A DNA stretch of 64,000 bases, taken from positions 48,171,636-48,235,635 of the forward strand of contig NC_134017.1 in NCBI RefSeq assembly GCF_040712315.1, in the 5' to 3' direction. Source of the DNA: Castanea sativa (Eukaryota > Streptophyta > Magnoliopsida > Fagales > Fagaceae). The translations under genes and the position numbers were made by a program. A model generated the notes under the pieces. That model was given only the letters and a program-made list of their open reading frames with translations, ran no database searches and was not told where the DNA came from. Shown here one piece after another: positions 12,314-23,429 of the stretch (its first letter is position 1; every line of letters begins with the position of its first letter).

Positions 12314-12693
12314 ATGTCCATGCATGATATGCTTAAAAGAAAATATGCAAAGAAAAATAAAAGCAAAAAGAATAAAAATACTTTATATATGATTGCAAGC
12401 ATGTCTTCTATGAGATGTGTGAGTTATATGATATACCTCGAAGGTGATAGTCCCTATCAAGTAGTTATGATTGTGTGTGAGTTAAATTGATTCTCTTATA
12501 TCTCAAATCGTCATAACATGTAGACACTTATGCAATCTTGTGATGTTTTTCACACACAATACGCAATATTCTTTGCTACTTTTGATACATGTGCAGGTAA
12601 TATGTGATTTGGTCGTCACAAGGAACACATGTGTTAATATATGCTCACTAAACTGTCTTGACTTGTTTTTGAAATATAAAATTGGTTAGATTT

Positions 12694-12731
<38 letters not shown>

Positions 12732-13080
12732 TGATCTTAATGCATGTCATTTTTCTTGTTGAAAGATGCTTTTGAGAGCTTAAAATGTTGATTAGATCCT
12801 TGGTTGAGTAGCATGCTTGATTGCATTCATTTCTGTGTTTTTCTCTTCTTTGAAAAACTGCTTTTGCTCATCTCAACAGCTTCTCAATACCTCTCAACAG
12901 CTAAGCTATCTATCGAGCCTTTTGATCTTTCTTTCTCAACAGAAGTTAACGCAATCTCGATCCATTGAAGTTTTTGAGAATGTCTCAATAGCTTCTCGAC
13001 AGATTGTTAATCCATCGAGAAAGTTTCTGTCTTCTAGATAGATGCTTGATAGCTTCTCGATCCTTTCCTTTCCTTTCCTA
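11768..13080. other. Non-coding stretch where pol would be expected
   Basis: No reverse transcriptase, integrase or protease motif in any frame. It holds a (TC)n run at about 12252-12310, a (GT)n run at about 12699-12728 and, from 12870 to 13070, several variants of the word ctcgacagcttctcgat that also occurs in the LTRs (for example around 9005 and 16130). Confidence 0.7.
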
Positions 13081-13161
13081 TTGTTGCATGTCACATGTTC
13101 ATGCATTTTTCTTGCATACGTACCATTCCTTTCCTTCTTATTGATATTAATCGTGTTTGGT

Positions 13162-13220
<59 letters not shown>

Positions 13221-14438
13221 GTAATCTGCGCAATAGCACTAAAGCGCGTTAAGTCTACTCCGTCCCGGAACCCTCTTCGTTTCAGGGCATCATTTTCTTC
13301 CTCTGTTGATCTCACCCCCTCTCATGTCAGGTTCCATGATGATAAAGCCCATAAGGACTTTTCAGAGAACTTTTCTTAACGCGGCATTCATTCGGAACAC
13401 CAAGTCATCCTTTCACTTTTTTTTGACACTAACCTTCCCACTGTCATCTACAGTAGGGGTTATGAGTCCCTTTGTGACATCCCGGTCACTTGTCCCTCCG
13501 TGATCATACATGAGTTCTACTCCAATATGCACGAATTTGATTACTCTGTACCTCATTTCATCACTTGCGTTCGAGGTACGTGCATTGTAGTCACTTCGGA
13601 TCTTATATTTGAGGTACTACACGTTCCAAGGGTAGCGCATCTTGACTAACCCAGCTATCGTTGTCTAAAGACGAGCTCACATCTTTATTATATGAGACAC
13701 CTTCATCATGGGGTGAACATCAAAACACCTCATGCTCAGCCTTTGCTAAAGGTCCGAGCTGATGTATCTATTGTTGCATGTCACATGTTCATGCATTTTT
13801 CTTGCATATGTACCATTCCTTTCCTTCTTATTGATATTAATTGTGTTTGGTACTCTTCTGCTTGTCTCTCTGTCTCTTATTTTCGGGTAATCTGCACAAT
13901 GGCACTAAAGCGCATTAAGTCTAATTTGCCCCGGAACCCTCTTCGTTCGGGGGCATTATCTTCTTCCTCTGTTGATCCTACCCCCTTTCATGTTAAGTTC
14001 TATGATGATAAAGCTTGTAAGGACTTTTCGAAGAACTTTTCTTGATGCGGCATTCATTTGGAACACTAAGTCATCCTTTCTCATTTTTCCGATACTAACC
14101 TTCCCACTGTCATCTACAGTAGGAGTTATGAGTCCCTTTGTGACATCCCGGTCACTTGTCCCTCCATGATCATACATGAGTTCTACTCCAATATGCACGG
14201 ATTTGATTATTATGTTCCTCATTTCATCACTTGTGTTCGAGGTACGTGCATTGTAGTCATTCCGGATCTTATATTCGAGGTACTACATGTTCCGAGGGTA
14301 ACGTATCCTAACTACCCCAACTGTCATTGTCTAAAGACTGTGTCTAAAGACGAGTTCATGTCTCTATTATATGAGACACCTTCATCATGGGGTGAACGTC
14401 ATCAAAACACCTCATGCTCAACCTTTACAAAAGGTTCG
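13081..14438 (+). repeat. 690-bp tandem duplication inside the copia element
   Basis: The word ttgttgcatgtcacatgttc occurs at 13081 and at 13771, and the text after each is parallel for about 670 bp (to about 13753 and 14438). The duplicated piece holds the start of the captured ORF. Copy 1 has an expanded (CT)n run (13167-13218) and an ATA in place of the start codon (13233-13235). Confidence 0.9.
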
Positions 14439-15092
14439 AGGTGCCTAAATATGGTGATGACATTTGTTTTACATCCCTTGTCTCACTATAATTCAATTAG
14501 TGAGCCTCGTGCTTGATTTTTGTTGTCCCTCATTGAGAGGTTTACCATAGACTTTCCTTCTCACTTCATACTCTCCCTTATAGATGTCTATAAGTATACG
14601 GTGACCCGTGATAAGCTTATTTTCCAGTCTGCTACCACGCGGATTCTTCGCCGTGCATCTGTCTCCTACTATCCTGAGTCTTCTCACTTCTCTATCATGT
14701 GTGTCATTGACGCGGCAATCATTAGACAGAGAGAGGCCCAGCTTCGACTGAAAAGGCCACGGACTAAGACGACGACTCCCCCGGCTTCTTTCGCTCTATC
14801 TTCATCTGCTCCTTCTTCTTCTACGAGTGGTGTGACCCTCGAGGTGGTCATGGCGCAGCTTCAGCGCATGGATGCTCACCTTGACACTCTCAATAATAAG
14901 TTTTGATAGGTGAACACCCATGTCAATAGTATTGCATGACGACAAGCTCGCCTTGGTGGCTTCGTCAAGTCTCCCTCTCCTTTTCTAGAGGCTTCTGAGG
15001 ACGAGGTCGATGGTGGTGACTCTGATGGTGATGCTGATGAGGATGAGGCTTCTAGCTCTTCCGGTGATGAGGAGATGACTGCTTCTCAGTGA
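13899..15092 (+). pseudogene. Captured ORF, 'putative plant transposon protein' type
   Basis: Starts ATG-GCA-CTA-AAG (13899) and runs to TGA at 15090-15092, with frameshifts and in-frame stops (for example at 14043, 14069, 14515 and 14904). Translated pieces include EFYSNMHGFDYYVPHF, ETPSSWGERHQN and MAQLQRMDAHLDTLNN, then an acidic Asp/Glu/Ser-rich tail. This matches from memory the protein class annotated as putative plant transposon protein domain (about PF20167), common in woody eudicot repeats; its biochemical role is unknown. An N-terminal partial copy precedes it at 13233-13720 through the tandem duplication. Confidence 0.65.
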
Positions 15093-15339
15093 CTTACCCT
15101 TTGTCATTTGTGACAAAAAGGGAGAGTAGTTATGGGCATGAGAGTAGTCATGTACTTAGGGGGAGAGTTAGTATAAGAGATATTTTTGTTAAGGGGAGTG
15201 TTTTTGTTTTTGAGAGATGTAGTGAGGACTTTTTGTATATTTTCTTTTCTTTCTATTTTAGATACATTGTTCTTACATTGTGATAGCAAACCTTGTACTC
15301 TTTATAGATATATATATTGAGGTTGTTATTACATTCTTT

Positions 15340-15930
15340 CATGTATCTCTTCATGTATTGTTTCTTTTCTCTCTTTATGCACGTGCTTCTTATTGCTTGT
15401 ATGCAATCTTTTATTTCAGTTTCACATTAAGATGCTATGATGAGTTTTGTTTAAAGTGTTTTATAAATACAGGTTATCAAAGTCTTTCTTGCTATGAACT
15501 CTTTTCTTGCAAAGTTTTTCAAGAGATTGTGTTAGGATAGATTTAATTGTATTCAACAAGTGAGTATATGTTGATTGATTTATGACTTCTCTCATATGTT
15601 CATTTGTTTGTTGTGGTTTTGTCACGGATTACCTATCTCTTTACGTGTTGTTTCTTTTCTCTCTTTTGCACATAATTCTTATTGCTTGTATGCAATCTTT
15701 TATTTCTGTTTCACACTAAGATGCCATAATGACTTTTGTTTAAAGTGTTTCAGAAATATAGGTTGTCAAAGTTTTTCTTGCCATGAACTCTCTTCTCACA
15801 AAGTTTTTTAAGAGTTTGTGTTAGAATAGATTTTATTGTATTCAACAAGTGAGTATGTATTGAGTGATTTATGACTTCTCTTATACATTCATTTATTTGT
15901 TGTGGTTTTGTCACAGATTGCCAAAGGGAG
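15340..15930 (+). repeat. About 292-bp tandem duplication upstream of the 3' LTR
   Basis: The run from tttcttttctctctttatgc through ttgttgtggttttgtcac is present twice, starting near 15345 and 15637. It is non-coding, and the second copy leads into the purine tract and 3' LTR. A single related copy precedes another LTR at 23430-23738. Confidence 0.8.
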
Positions 15931-15934
15931 AGAT

Positions 15935-16936
15935 TGTTAGGACATATGTGAATCATGTTAAGAACATATGTCATTTAGAATTGATTAATCCTTTGACAAA
16001 ACACACTTTACTTGTAATTTGGTAGATCTAGGATGGTTAAGTCTTCAAGAAACATGTTGTTCAAGTCAAGAGTTAAAGCTATGTAAATCTGTTCAAGAAA
16101 CAAGTGAAGAAGTGTTATATTTTAAAACTCGACAGCTAGCTCGATAGATTGACTCTATCAAGGTTTAAAAAGTAGTTTTAGCCTGATACTCGACAGCTGC
16201 TCGACAGATAACCTATCTATCGAGATGTATGAAAATCAGTTTTTCAAATCTGATTTCACGCATATCCATTCGTATGTGTTTAGGCTTTCTTTTCTCACAA
16301 CCCTAAACATATATAAAGATTATTTTAAGGACCATCTCAGATGATGCAAGTGAATGCAATGGTTTTCTACAAGCATATTGTGACTGAAGACATATGCCCT
16401 AGTTCATCTTTCTCTTGAATAAGCTGCTACGTTTGTACGTCGTAGGTTTTGTAACCAAGGAGTTTCATGATCTTCATTGTGTTGATGAACTGATGAACTT
16501 TGCAGCCAATATCCTTCTCAAGTTAGTGGTTAGTCATGTACTTGGATCCATGCATTGATTGATTAGTCACATACTGGAAGCCGTGCATTGAAAATGAGAG
16601 ATTGTCACTATTGAATAAGTCCAATGATATTGGGATAAGGGTTCAATTGTAGGTTGGTATAAGGTGCTGAGATTCATTTACTTGTAACCGCTTGTTGTGA
16701 TAATAGTGGATTCTTGGGAGTGGTGACCTTAAATTCACTTGGTAAAGTTTTTGCTCTGGAGGTTTTCTCTATTCGTAAACAAACCACCATGTCAACTTTA
16801 TTTTCCGTTGCATTTAACTTAGTTTGTGATTTGTTTGTACTATCACACGTATTGCATGTCAATTAACTTAATTAATTCACTTGAATAATTAATTGGTTAA
16901 TTAATCATAAGGGGTCAATACATTCTTGGCCTATCA
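15935..16936 (+). repeat. 3' LTR of the copia-type element
   Basis: Begins TGTTAGGACATATGTG and ends CTATCA, directly followed by the target duplication GTTCT. Internally it repeats the ctcgacagctgctcgacag motif found in all family LTRs. Confidence 0.9.
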
Positions 16937-17399
16937 GTTCTCACTATATACACTAATAGCAAATATTTTTTCATGTCAAAAGAACATTTATTGGTTTATA
17001 TTTACTATTCATGTAAAGTGTACAATATTATACACTATTCATGTAAATATATACATATACACATTTGTTTAATCTACAATGTAAATATTATGTAAGAGTA
17101 AAATGTAAACTAATAATTTTCCTATTTTTAATGTTAAAATTGATTGTACTGTCACCTGCATTGCCAAAAGTTTTGTGCAATGTCCATCTAATGCTAATAC
17201 TATATAGCTTTGTGCACATAAAGTATAAACTATATAACATATAACTTCTATAGAATTTTGTAAATATCCTAAGTGCTACATTTCATATTTGGATAATAAT
17301 TTCTGTTTTCCTTTTGTAAAAAGTATATAATATTATTTCAGCATCATCAAAGTTGCCAAAAAAAATTTATATATTTTTCTTCAGTAAACTTTTTTTTAA

Positions 17400-17524
17400 T
17401 TTTTTTTATTTCAACTAACGAAACATGTTTTTGATTTAAAAATAAGAGAAATATTTATTTTTCTTTATATTCCCAAAAACAAGTTTTTGAAAATATAAAA
17501 CAAAAACTGTTACCAAATATAACC
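17400..17524 (-). mobile_element. Harbinger-type MITE, right half
   Basis: Continues the element broken at 8575: cgaaacatgtttttgattt, then cccaaaaacaagtttttga, ending in the inverted terminal repeat gttaccaaatataacc, with TAA directly after (17525-17527). It matches the end of the element at 60081. Confidence 0.65.
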
Positions 17525-18279
17525 TAAGTTTTCCTTATTTCAATCTCCTTCTTATCTCACTTGTTGGTTTGAACTTTGAAGCACTATCAAAATTTAAAAT
17601 AGTTTGTAGTTGTGTTGTTCTAATGGTCAATTTAATAATAACAATAGTAATTAAAAATAAAATCCAAACCATGGGTCCAACCTGATCCATGTGGGTTGGG
17701 TTGGACCCCTATGATGGGTTGGATTTTTTTTAACCCACAATGGTAGGTTGGATTGAAAATACTCCTCAACCTGACTCATACACACCCCTCAACCATACAT
17801 TTGAAATTTTTTATGATGTACCAACTCTCAAGAGGTATAACTTACCCTAAGCTTTGATTTATGCAAACTTAATTTTGTTGGAAAATTAATTTTATGAAAT
17901 TTCCAATGGTACCTTGTTTGTTCGATATCAAGACCAGGTAGACCCTCGACAAGCTCCCAGAAATCAATGGCAACATTGGAAAATGTCAAAAATGCGCACT
18001 CCAGGCACTCTTGCCTCACGTGCTACTCTATTTAGGCTTTTTGTAAATACCCCCTCTCTCATCTTAGCAAACATATTGCATTATTCTCCTCGGAATGATG
18101 GCATTCTGATGGGTTTAAAACTTATAAAATATGTGGGATTTTAAAACTTATATATAATAATCCTAAAATTGTACAATGATAATATTAATTTATACTAAAA
18201 TATTTTGTTAAATCAATGTAGTTGCTCGGCCCTTCAATTGTCTCGTTAAAATATCTTATCAGTATATCAACTTTGGGGC

Positions 18280-19164
18280 AAACAAGAAATAATAGAAATC
18301 CTTTATATCAGATTGCTAGAGGGGGAGATAGTAATCTCTTTTAGATTAGTCTATTTTTCATGTAACATTGAGTAGAATATATTCTAGGACATTTGTGTCG
18401 AAGATCTGTGTTGAGGAAACAACAAAACTACTCAAGAAAATTGCTAATTCTTGTGCCTTAACTGCATCTTGATAGTAGGTTGATTGATAGAGCATTACTA
18501 TAGCTTAATATCTAATTCAACACCTCTCGGGCAATCAAGCTATGAGAATTCTGAACAAATTTTCCTGTTTTAATGCATGATAACTTGGCACGTCTTTGGA
18601 TATGTGCACTAGGGTTCCCAATGATGTAAAAACTATACTTTACAGTCGTCATCACACAACAAAGAGGACACATGCGTATTGAGAAGCTACTGCAACTTTG
18701 TACCCCTAGCGCTTTGTAGTAGGCTAATACTGGTTCATATTGGAGCATGTTGCTGTGAATAACTTATATCAATCAAATGCATCAATCAAGTATTGTTGTA
18801 AAAGTTAGTCACAGATTGGTAGATTCATGCATAGAAGAAGTGTGCTAAAAAGAGTAGCCCAATTGGGTCAAAGCTGAGCTTGGATAGATCAATATGTTCT
18901 ACTGTAGGTAGGTACTTTAGGATAAATTAAGATTCATTATACTTGTAACCTCATCTTTATTAGTGAATTCTTCAGAAGTGGTGATTTACATAATCACCTG
19001 TTGAGTTTTTCCTAAGAAAATATTTCCCATCATGACCATATCACTTGTGTCAAATTTATTTTCTGCTACACTTTATTCTAGATTGGTGATGTTGTCCTGT
19101 ATTAACTGGACTTTACATGTAATTAGAGACATTAATCAAATGGAATAATTAATTACTTTAATTG
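18280..19164 (+). mobile_element. Very degraded copia LTR at the junction between the units
   Basis: A purine tract agagggggagat (18319-18330) is followed by text that parallels the second half of the 8811 family LTR: cttgtaacctcatctttatt, then a gtggtgattt...gagttttt block, then aatttattttctgctaca. It breaks off in the aattaattactttaatt region exactly where unit 2 begins (19165), so the duplication junction lies in or beside an old LTR. Confidence 0.55.
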
Positions 19165-20057
19165 TGTCAACTTTAACCAAACAACGTTGATATAAATACA
19201 AGGGTAATTGTTACTTTAAATTGTATTATTAATGTAAATCTTATATTGTAGACTAAACAAAGCTTACATTATTGCACACATTTACATAAAATGTACACAA
19301 TTGTTTAGTTTACCATATAAATCTTAGATTGCTAGTAAAATGTAAACTAAGAACTTTCCTAAACACAATAATAAAATCTCGACTTTGAAAAAGTGGATTT
19401 GACTTTTTCTCTTTTATACTTTTGTTTATGCAAGCAAGAAAAACATTTATAGGATGAGGCTTTTAGGATGCTCTAAGTGTGTGTTTGTTTGGAGGTAAAA
19501 TAAAGTCAATGAAAAAATTTCAAGAGAAAATAGGAGAGAAAATAAGTTTGTGTGATGTTTGGTTGGGAGGGGGGAAATAAAACTTTTGTGCGAGGCCAGA
19601 CATTTTCCACCTGGGCCCACACAAAACTTTTCTCTATAAAATGGAGAGAAAAGAGGGGAGAAAAGTTTGAGGCATATGGTGGTACAAAATTTCCCTCACT
19701 TTTTATTGCTCTCGCCTATCCCTATTACTTTCCCATCTCTTGTGACTTGATCATCCTTATCTCTTAGTCTCTTCACAGTAACAGTTAACTCAGCTTCTCT
19801 CTCTCTCTCTCTCTCTCCTCTTTTTTTTCGCATTGTCCTCATTCTATTCCACGTTCTATTGTATTAATCTATTGTGTAAATTTGTTGCCCATATTGTTGC
19901 TGCTCAGCTGGGAAGATAAACTACTTAGTTAAATATTTTGATTAACTTATATATGATTTTGCCTTGTTAAATTTATGTGATTTTGCCCAGCTTATAAGTG
20001 ATTTGCCTAGCTAATTTATAAGTGCCAAGCTTTTAATGTAAGTTTACCCAGTTGCCA

Positions 20058-20308
20058 CACTACAAAAAACGGGGTCTAAAGCCGCGTTTCAAAAACGCGG
20101 CTATAGACCCCAAAAACGCAGCTATAGCCTATAGCTGCGTTTTCTAGACCACGTTTGTAAACGCAGCCTAAGTGGCGCAGCAACAGCCCCTGTGGGTCTA
20201 TAGCCGCGTTTTTACAACCGCGGATAAAGATTGGACCTAAAGCCGCGTTGTTTAACCACGTCTATAGTCTGAGACCTACAGCCGCGTTTTTCAAAAACAC
20301 GGCTATAG

Positions 20309-20357
<49 letters not shown>

Positions 20358-21213
20358 GGTGTTTTTTTTCCCCAAGAAATTCAAAATTCAAACCAAAAAT
20401 AAAATTCAAAATTAAATGGAAACCCAGAAAATTCAAAATCAAATACAAAGCCAAAAATTTCAAAATCAAACACAACATACTCACAATACAAACACACCCA
20501 AAAAATGCAAAATCAAACACAACATACTAACAATACAACCACAATTTGCTCCAAAATATAAGAACACAAACCCATGAATCTCCTCTCCTTCAACAAAGCC
20601 AACCTAAATCTAACACTAAAACCATTCAAGTACAAGCTCAGAAACACAAACCCATTTAAACATAAACACAATATCAGGGACACAATAGCACAAATTCAAA
20701 ATTTTTAGCATTTTATCCATTTTCTTACTAACTAAACATAAAATAACAACAACAACAAAAAAAACTAGATCTATAGAAAAATCAGTGACTGAGATGAAGA
20801 AAAAAAGAAGAAGTAGCTGGAAAGAAACAAAGAAAAAAAAAACAAAAAAGAGTTGTGTTGGAGTGAAGAAGGAAAAAAAAATGTCGTGACTTGCAAAAGA
20901 AAGGAACAAAAAAAAAAAAAAAGAAAAAAGATTTAGGAACTTCAAAGAAACAAAGAAAAAAAAAAAAAAAAAAGAAAAAAGGAAGAAGAACCTGAAGAGT
21001 TAGTGAAGAAGGAAGAAAGAAAAAAAAGAGCTACGTTGGAAAAATGAAGGAAGAAAGAAAAGGAAAAAAAAAAAAAAAAAGAAGGAAAGAGAGAACCTGA
21101 AGCTTAAGAGCGAAGAATGAAGAAAGAAAAAAAAAAGAAAAGAAAATAAGTTATACTGAAAGTGGGGGTAGGTGAGGCTGTAGGTGGGAAAGGGGGGCAC
21201 GTGGGAAGTTTAA

Positions 21214-21245
<32 letters not shown>

Positions 21246-21741
21246 GAGCCACGTTTCTGAAAGCACAGCCAGAGGGGTCCTATAGCCATGTTTTTGGAAA
21301 ACGCGGCTATAGGCCCCCCTCTGCTGCAAACTCCAAGTCTTTATTTTAAGAAAATTTATTCTGCTGAGGGGGACCTATAGCCGCGTTTTTAAAAACGCGG
21401 CTATAGGTCCCCCTATGGCTGCTTTTCTAAACACAGCTCCAAGCCCCTCTTTTAAAAAAAATTCATTCAGTTGGAGCTGCGTTTTAGAACGCAACCAGAG
21501 GGGGAACTATAGCCGCGTTTTTAAAAACGCAGCTATAGGTCCCCCTCTGGCTGCATTTTCAAACGCAGCTCCAGGCCCCACTTTTACAAAAAAATTATTC
21601 AGCTGGAGCTGCGTTTGAAAACGCAGCTAGAGGGGGACCTATAGCCGCATTTTCGAAAAACGCAGCTATAGATCAGCTATAGCTGCTTTTTTTTATAAAC
21701 GCGGCCAAAAAACGCGGCTATAGCTCGCGTTTTTTGTAGTG
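20058..21741. mobile_element. Non-autonomous CACTA (En/Spm) element
   Basis: Begins CACTACAAAAAACG and ends with its inverse CGTTTTTTGTAGTG. It is flanked by the 3-bp duplication CCA (20055-20057 and 21742-21744), and unit 1 shows the unfilled site at about 1028-1040. Both subterminal regions are packed with copies of tatagccgcgttttt and the inverse aaaaacgcggctata, the usual transposase-binding arrays of CACTA elements. The middle (20310-21240) is A-rich with long poly-A and poly-T runs and encodes no transposase, so movement would need a helper element. Confidence 0.95.
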
Positions 21742-21867
21742 CCAACGTTATACACTATTTGTTGCCAACGTTCCATTGAGTTTTTCCAGAAAAGTTTTTT
21801 TTTTTTTAATTTTTTTTTAATGAAAATTCCTTCCCAGTTAATGCGTAATAAATTTTTGTTCCCCATA

Positions 21868-21909
<42 letters not shown>

Positions 21910-22116
21910 AATAATAATAAAGAAAAATAATATTAATATATGTATTAGTGCTAATTTTTATATTATTTAATGAGTGTAAGTATATCTATTTCTTATATAT
22001 TATATAACATGACATAATAGTCAATTTATCTAAACTATATTTTATATCTTCCAACTTTTCTCTTCAACCAAATAAAAGAATTTTCCACTCTTTCACTTTT
22101 TCACCCCTCCAATCAA

Positions 22117-22271
22117 GAGTAATTCTTAGGTACTCCCGGAGCACGGAGAATGGTGCTCCCTCCTCTCACATTCATGGTGGGACCCGTTCATTAAATGCAT
22201 GGTGGGGCCTACCATGAATGTGAGAGGAGGGAGCACCATTTCTCGATGCTCCTGGACTACCTAAGAATTTT
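22117..22271. mobile_element. Mutator-type foldback MITE
   Basis: A 155-bp near-palindrome: aattcttaggta ... tggtgctccctcctctcaca at the left is repeated inverted at the right around a loop near 22180-22205. It is flanked by an 11-bp direct repeat CCTCCAATCAA (22106-22116 and 22272-22282). The matching point of unit 1 (about 1366-1380) has one diverged copy of the flank. Long inverted arms with a 9-11 bp duplication fit MULE-derived MITEs. Confidence 0.85.
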
Positions 22272-22372
22272 CCTCCAATCAAACACATATGAGGGAAAAC
22301 CAAACTTTTTCTATCCTCCTACTTTTCTATTCTCCCACTTTTCTACTCCTTCAATCAAACAGACCCTAAGGT

Positions 22373-22900
22373 TTTCAACTGCCAAGTTCGGCAAATCTCC
22401 AGCAATTTCAGGAATGGCATATTCCAAATTGAATATCCACGTTGACTAAGGAAAAGACTTTTCTCCACATGAATTTGAGATGTTTAATGCAATGAGAAAC
22501 ACATAAGAAGCCAATAATTTTATTAGGACCTTATCACTTAATCTTTATACCTTCAATATTCATAAAAGTGAAGATTTGAAGTTCAAATTATTGAGATTAA
22601 GGTTATTGAATGGTTCGGAGGAGAATAGAAAAATTTATCAAAAAAAAAAAACTAATCAATCATGAATGATTTGTGTATTTTTTTTTAAACTAATTTTATA
22701 AATTAGAATGATGAAGCATCAATATTCAACAAAAAGCTCGAAAAAATTTTATTCTACCTTTATTAAAACTTGTATAGCTAAACGAAGGAAAACAAGAAGC
22801 AAAAATAATAAAATTTGCCTACAAATCAACAATTTTGTAAGAATAATTGTGGAGAAAATATAAAGGAGCAAAACCTTAACAAGAATGTTCACATCTTTAT
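22373..22900. other. Shared backbone, no gene seen
   Basis: 22373-22810 matches unit 1 at 1444-1870. The text from about 22815 to 22900 has no partner in unit 1 and leads into the copia LTR. No ORF of interest. Confidence 0.6.
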
Positions 22901-23429
22901 TGACAGTTCACTTAATGTATAAAACACTTGTGAATGTTTAGACTCCCAATTACAAAATTATAAAGTAAGCCTATATTCAAACAATAGATGTGTGGAATAT
23001 GAAATATAAGCAATACCCAATTTGGCAAACTACTTTAACACATAATTAATCACAAACACAACAACAATTAATGGTTAAAGAGTAAGGGAAGAGAGATGCA
23101 AACACAAGATAACATTGGCACGTGTTATCGAAGAGGAAACCGAAGAACTCGGTGAAAAACCTTTCCGCCGCCCTACATGCGGTAAAATGATCCACTAGAA
23201 AATTAGATGGGATACATGAATAGCAATAGACCCTTTAAGCCTAATCTACCCGATGCATCTAAGCCCTCCAAGCTTCTTGGTTCAACAAGGTTGAATTGAA
23301 TTGTGTCTTCTCTAGCTTTCCGTATCCCGCAATAAGCTTCATATTGCATCCGCCATCCTTGGCATCTTCCAATACTTCCCAAGCTCCAAAAACACTCTTA
23401 ACACTCTAAATGGGTGTGGGTTGTGTTTG

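Larger units (their letters stand above)
8811..16936 (+). mobile_element. Copia-type LTR retrotransposon without pol, with captured ORF
   Basis: Complete structure: LTRs at 8811-9802 and 15935-16936, 5-bp target duplication GTTCT (8806-8810 and 16937-16941), primer-binding site agtggtatcaaagc right after the 5' LTR, and a purine tract aaagggagagat just before the 3' LTR. A gag pseudogene (9873-11567) follows the 5' LTR. Where protease, integrase, reverse transcriptase and RNase H should be there is only non-coding DNA (11768-13080) and then a different ORF (13899-15092). The element depends on others for movement, and all its frames are broken. Four other LTRs of this family lie in the window (18320, 23739, 26705 and 56412; the first is very degraded). 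Confidence 0.9.
8020..17789. mobile_element. hAT-like element disrupted by nested insertions
   Basis: The outer ends carry the GGGTTGGGT-rich text of a common plant hAT MITE type: left agagtgtacaacgaacctgc, right inverted as AGGGGTGTGTATGAGTCAGG. Imperfect 8-bp flanks CAAAACTA (8012-8019) and CAACCATA (17790-17797) fit a degraded target duplication. Unit 2 has no such sequence between its matching flanks. Inside are a split Harbinger-type MITE and, within that, a copia element. About 800 bp of the outer element is left (8020-8310 and 17525-17789). Confidence 0.5.
103..18030. repeat. Segmental duplication, unit 1
   Basis: First copy of a large direct duplication. It starts at the shared word tgtcaactttaaccaaac (103) and the last clearly shared text is the block ending with the cactcttgcctcac motif near 18015. 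Blocks shared with unit 2 keep the same order and orientation and look roughly 85-90 percent identical by eye. Non-shared stretches are mostly explained by insertions: 2912-4563 (hAT-like), 5290-6396 (copia LTR) and 8020-17789 (nested elements). Because many breaks carry target-site duplications, the shared backbone is older than those insertions. Confidence 0.85.
19477..22366. mobile_element. PIF/Harbinger-like element, unit 2 copy with nested insertions
   Basis: Same element as 418-1437, with TAA at 19474-19476 and 22367-22369 and inverted ends GTGTGTGTTTGTTTGGAGG and GGGTCTGTTTGATTGAAGG. It is lengthened by a CACTA element (20058-21741) and a Mutator-type MITE (22117-22271). The (TA)n plus TAA-rich part near 21870-22010 is not shared with unit 1. 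Confidence 0.75.

Noticed and set aside
13042..13379. ORFs with Ser-Leu or Arg-Glu repeats
   Set aside because: Translation of a (CT)n microsatellite.
20314..21289. Several Phe-rich minus ORFs up to 109 codons
   Set aside because: Products of poly-A and poly-T runs in the CACTA interior.
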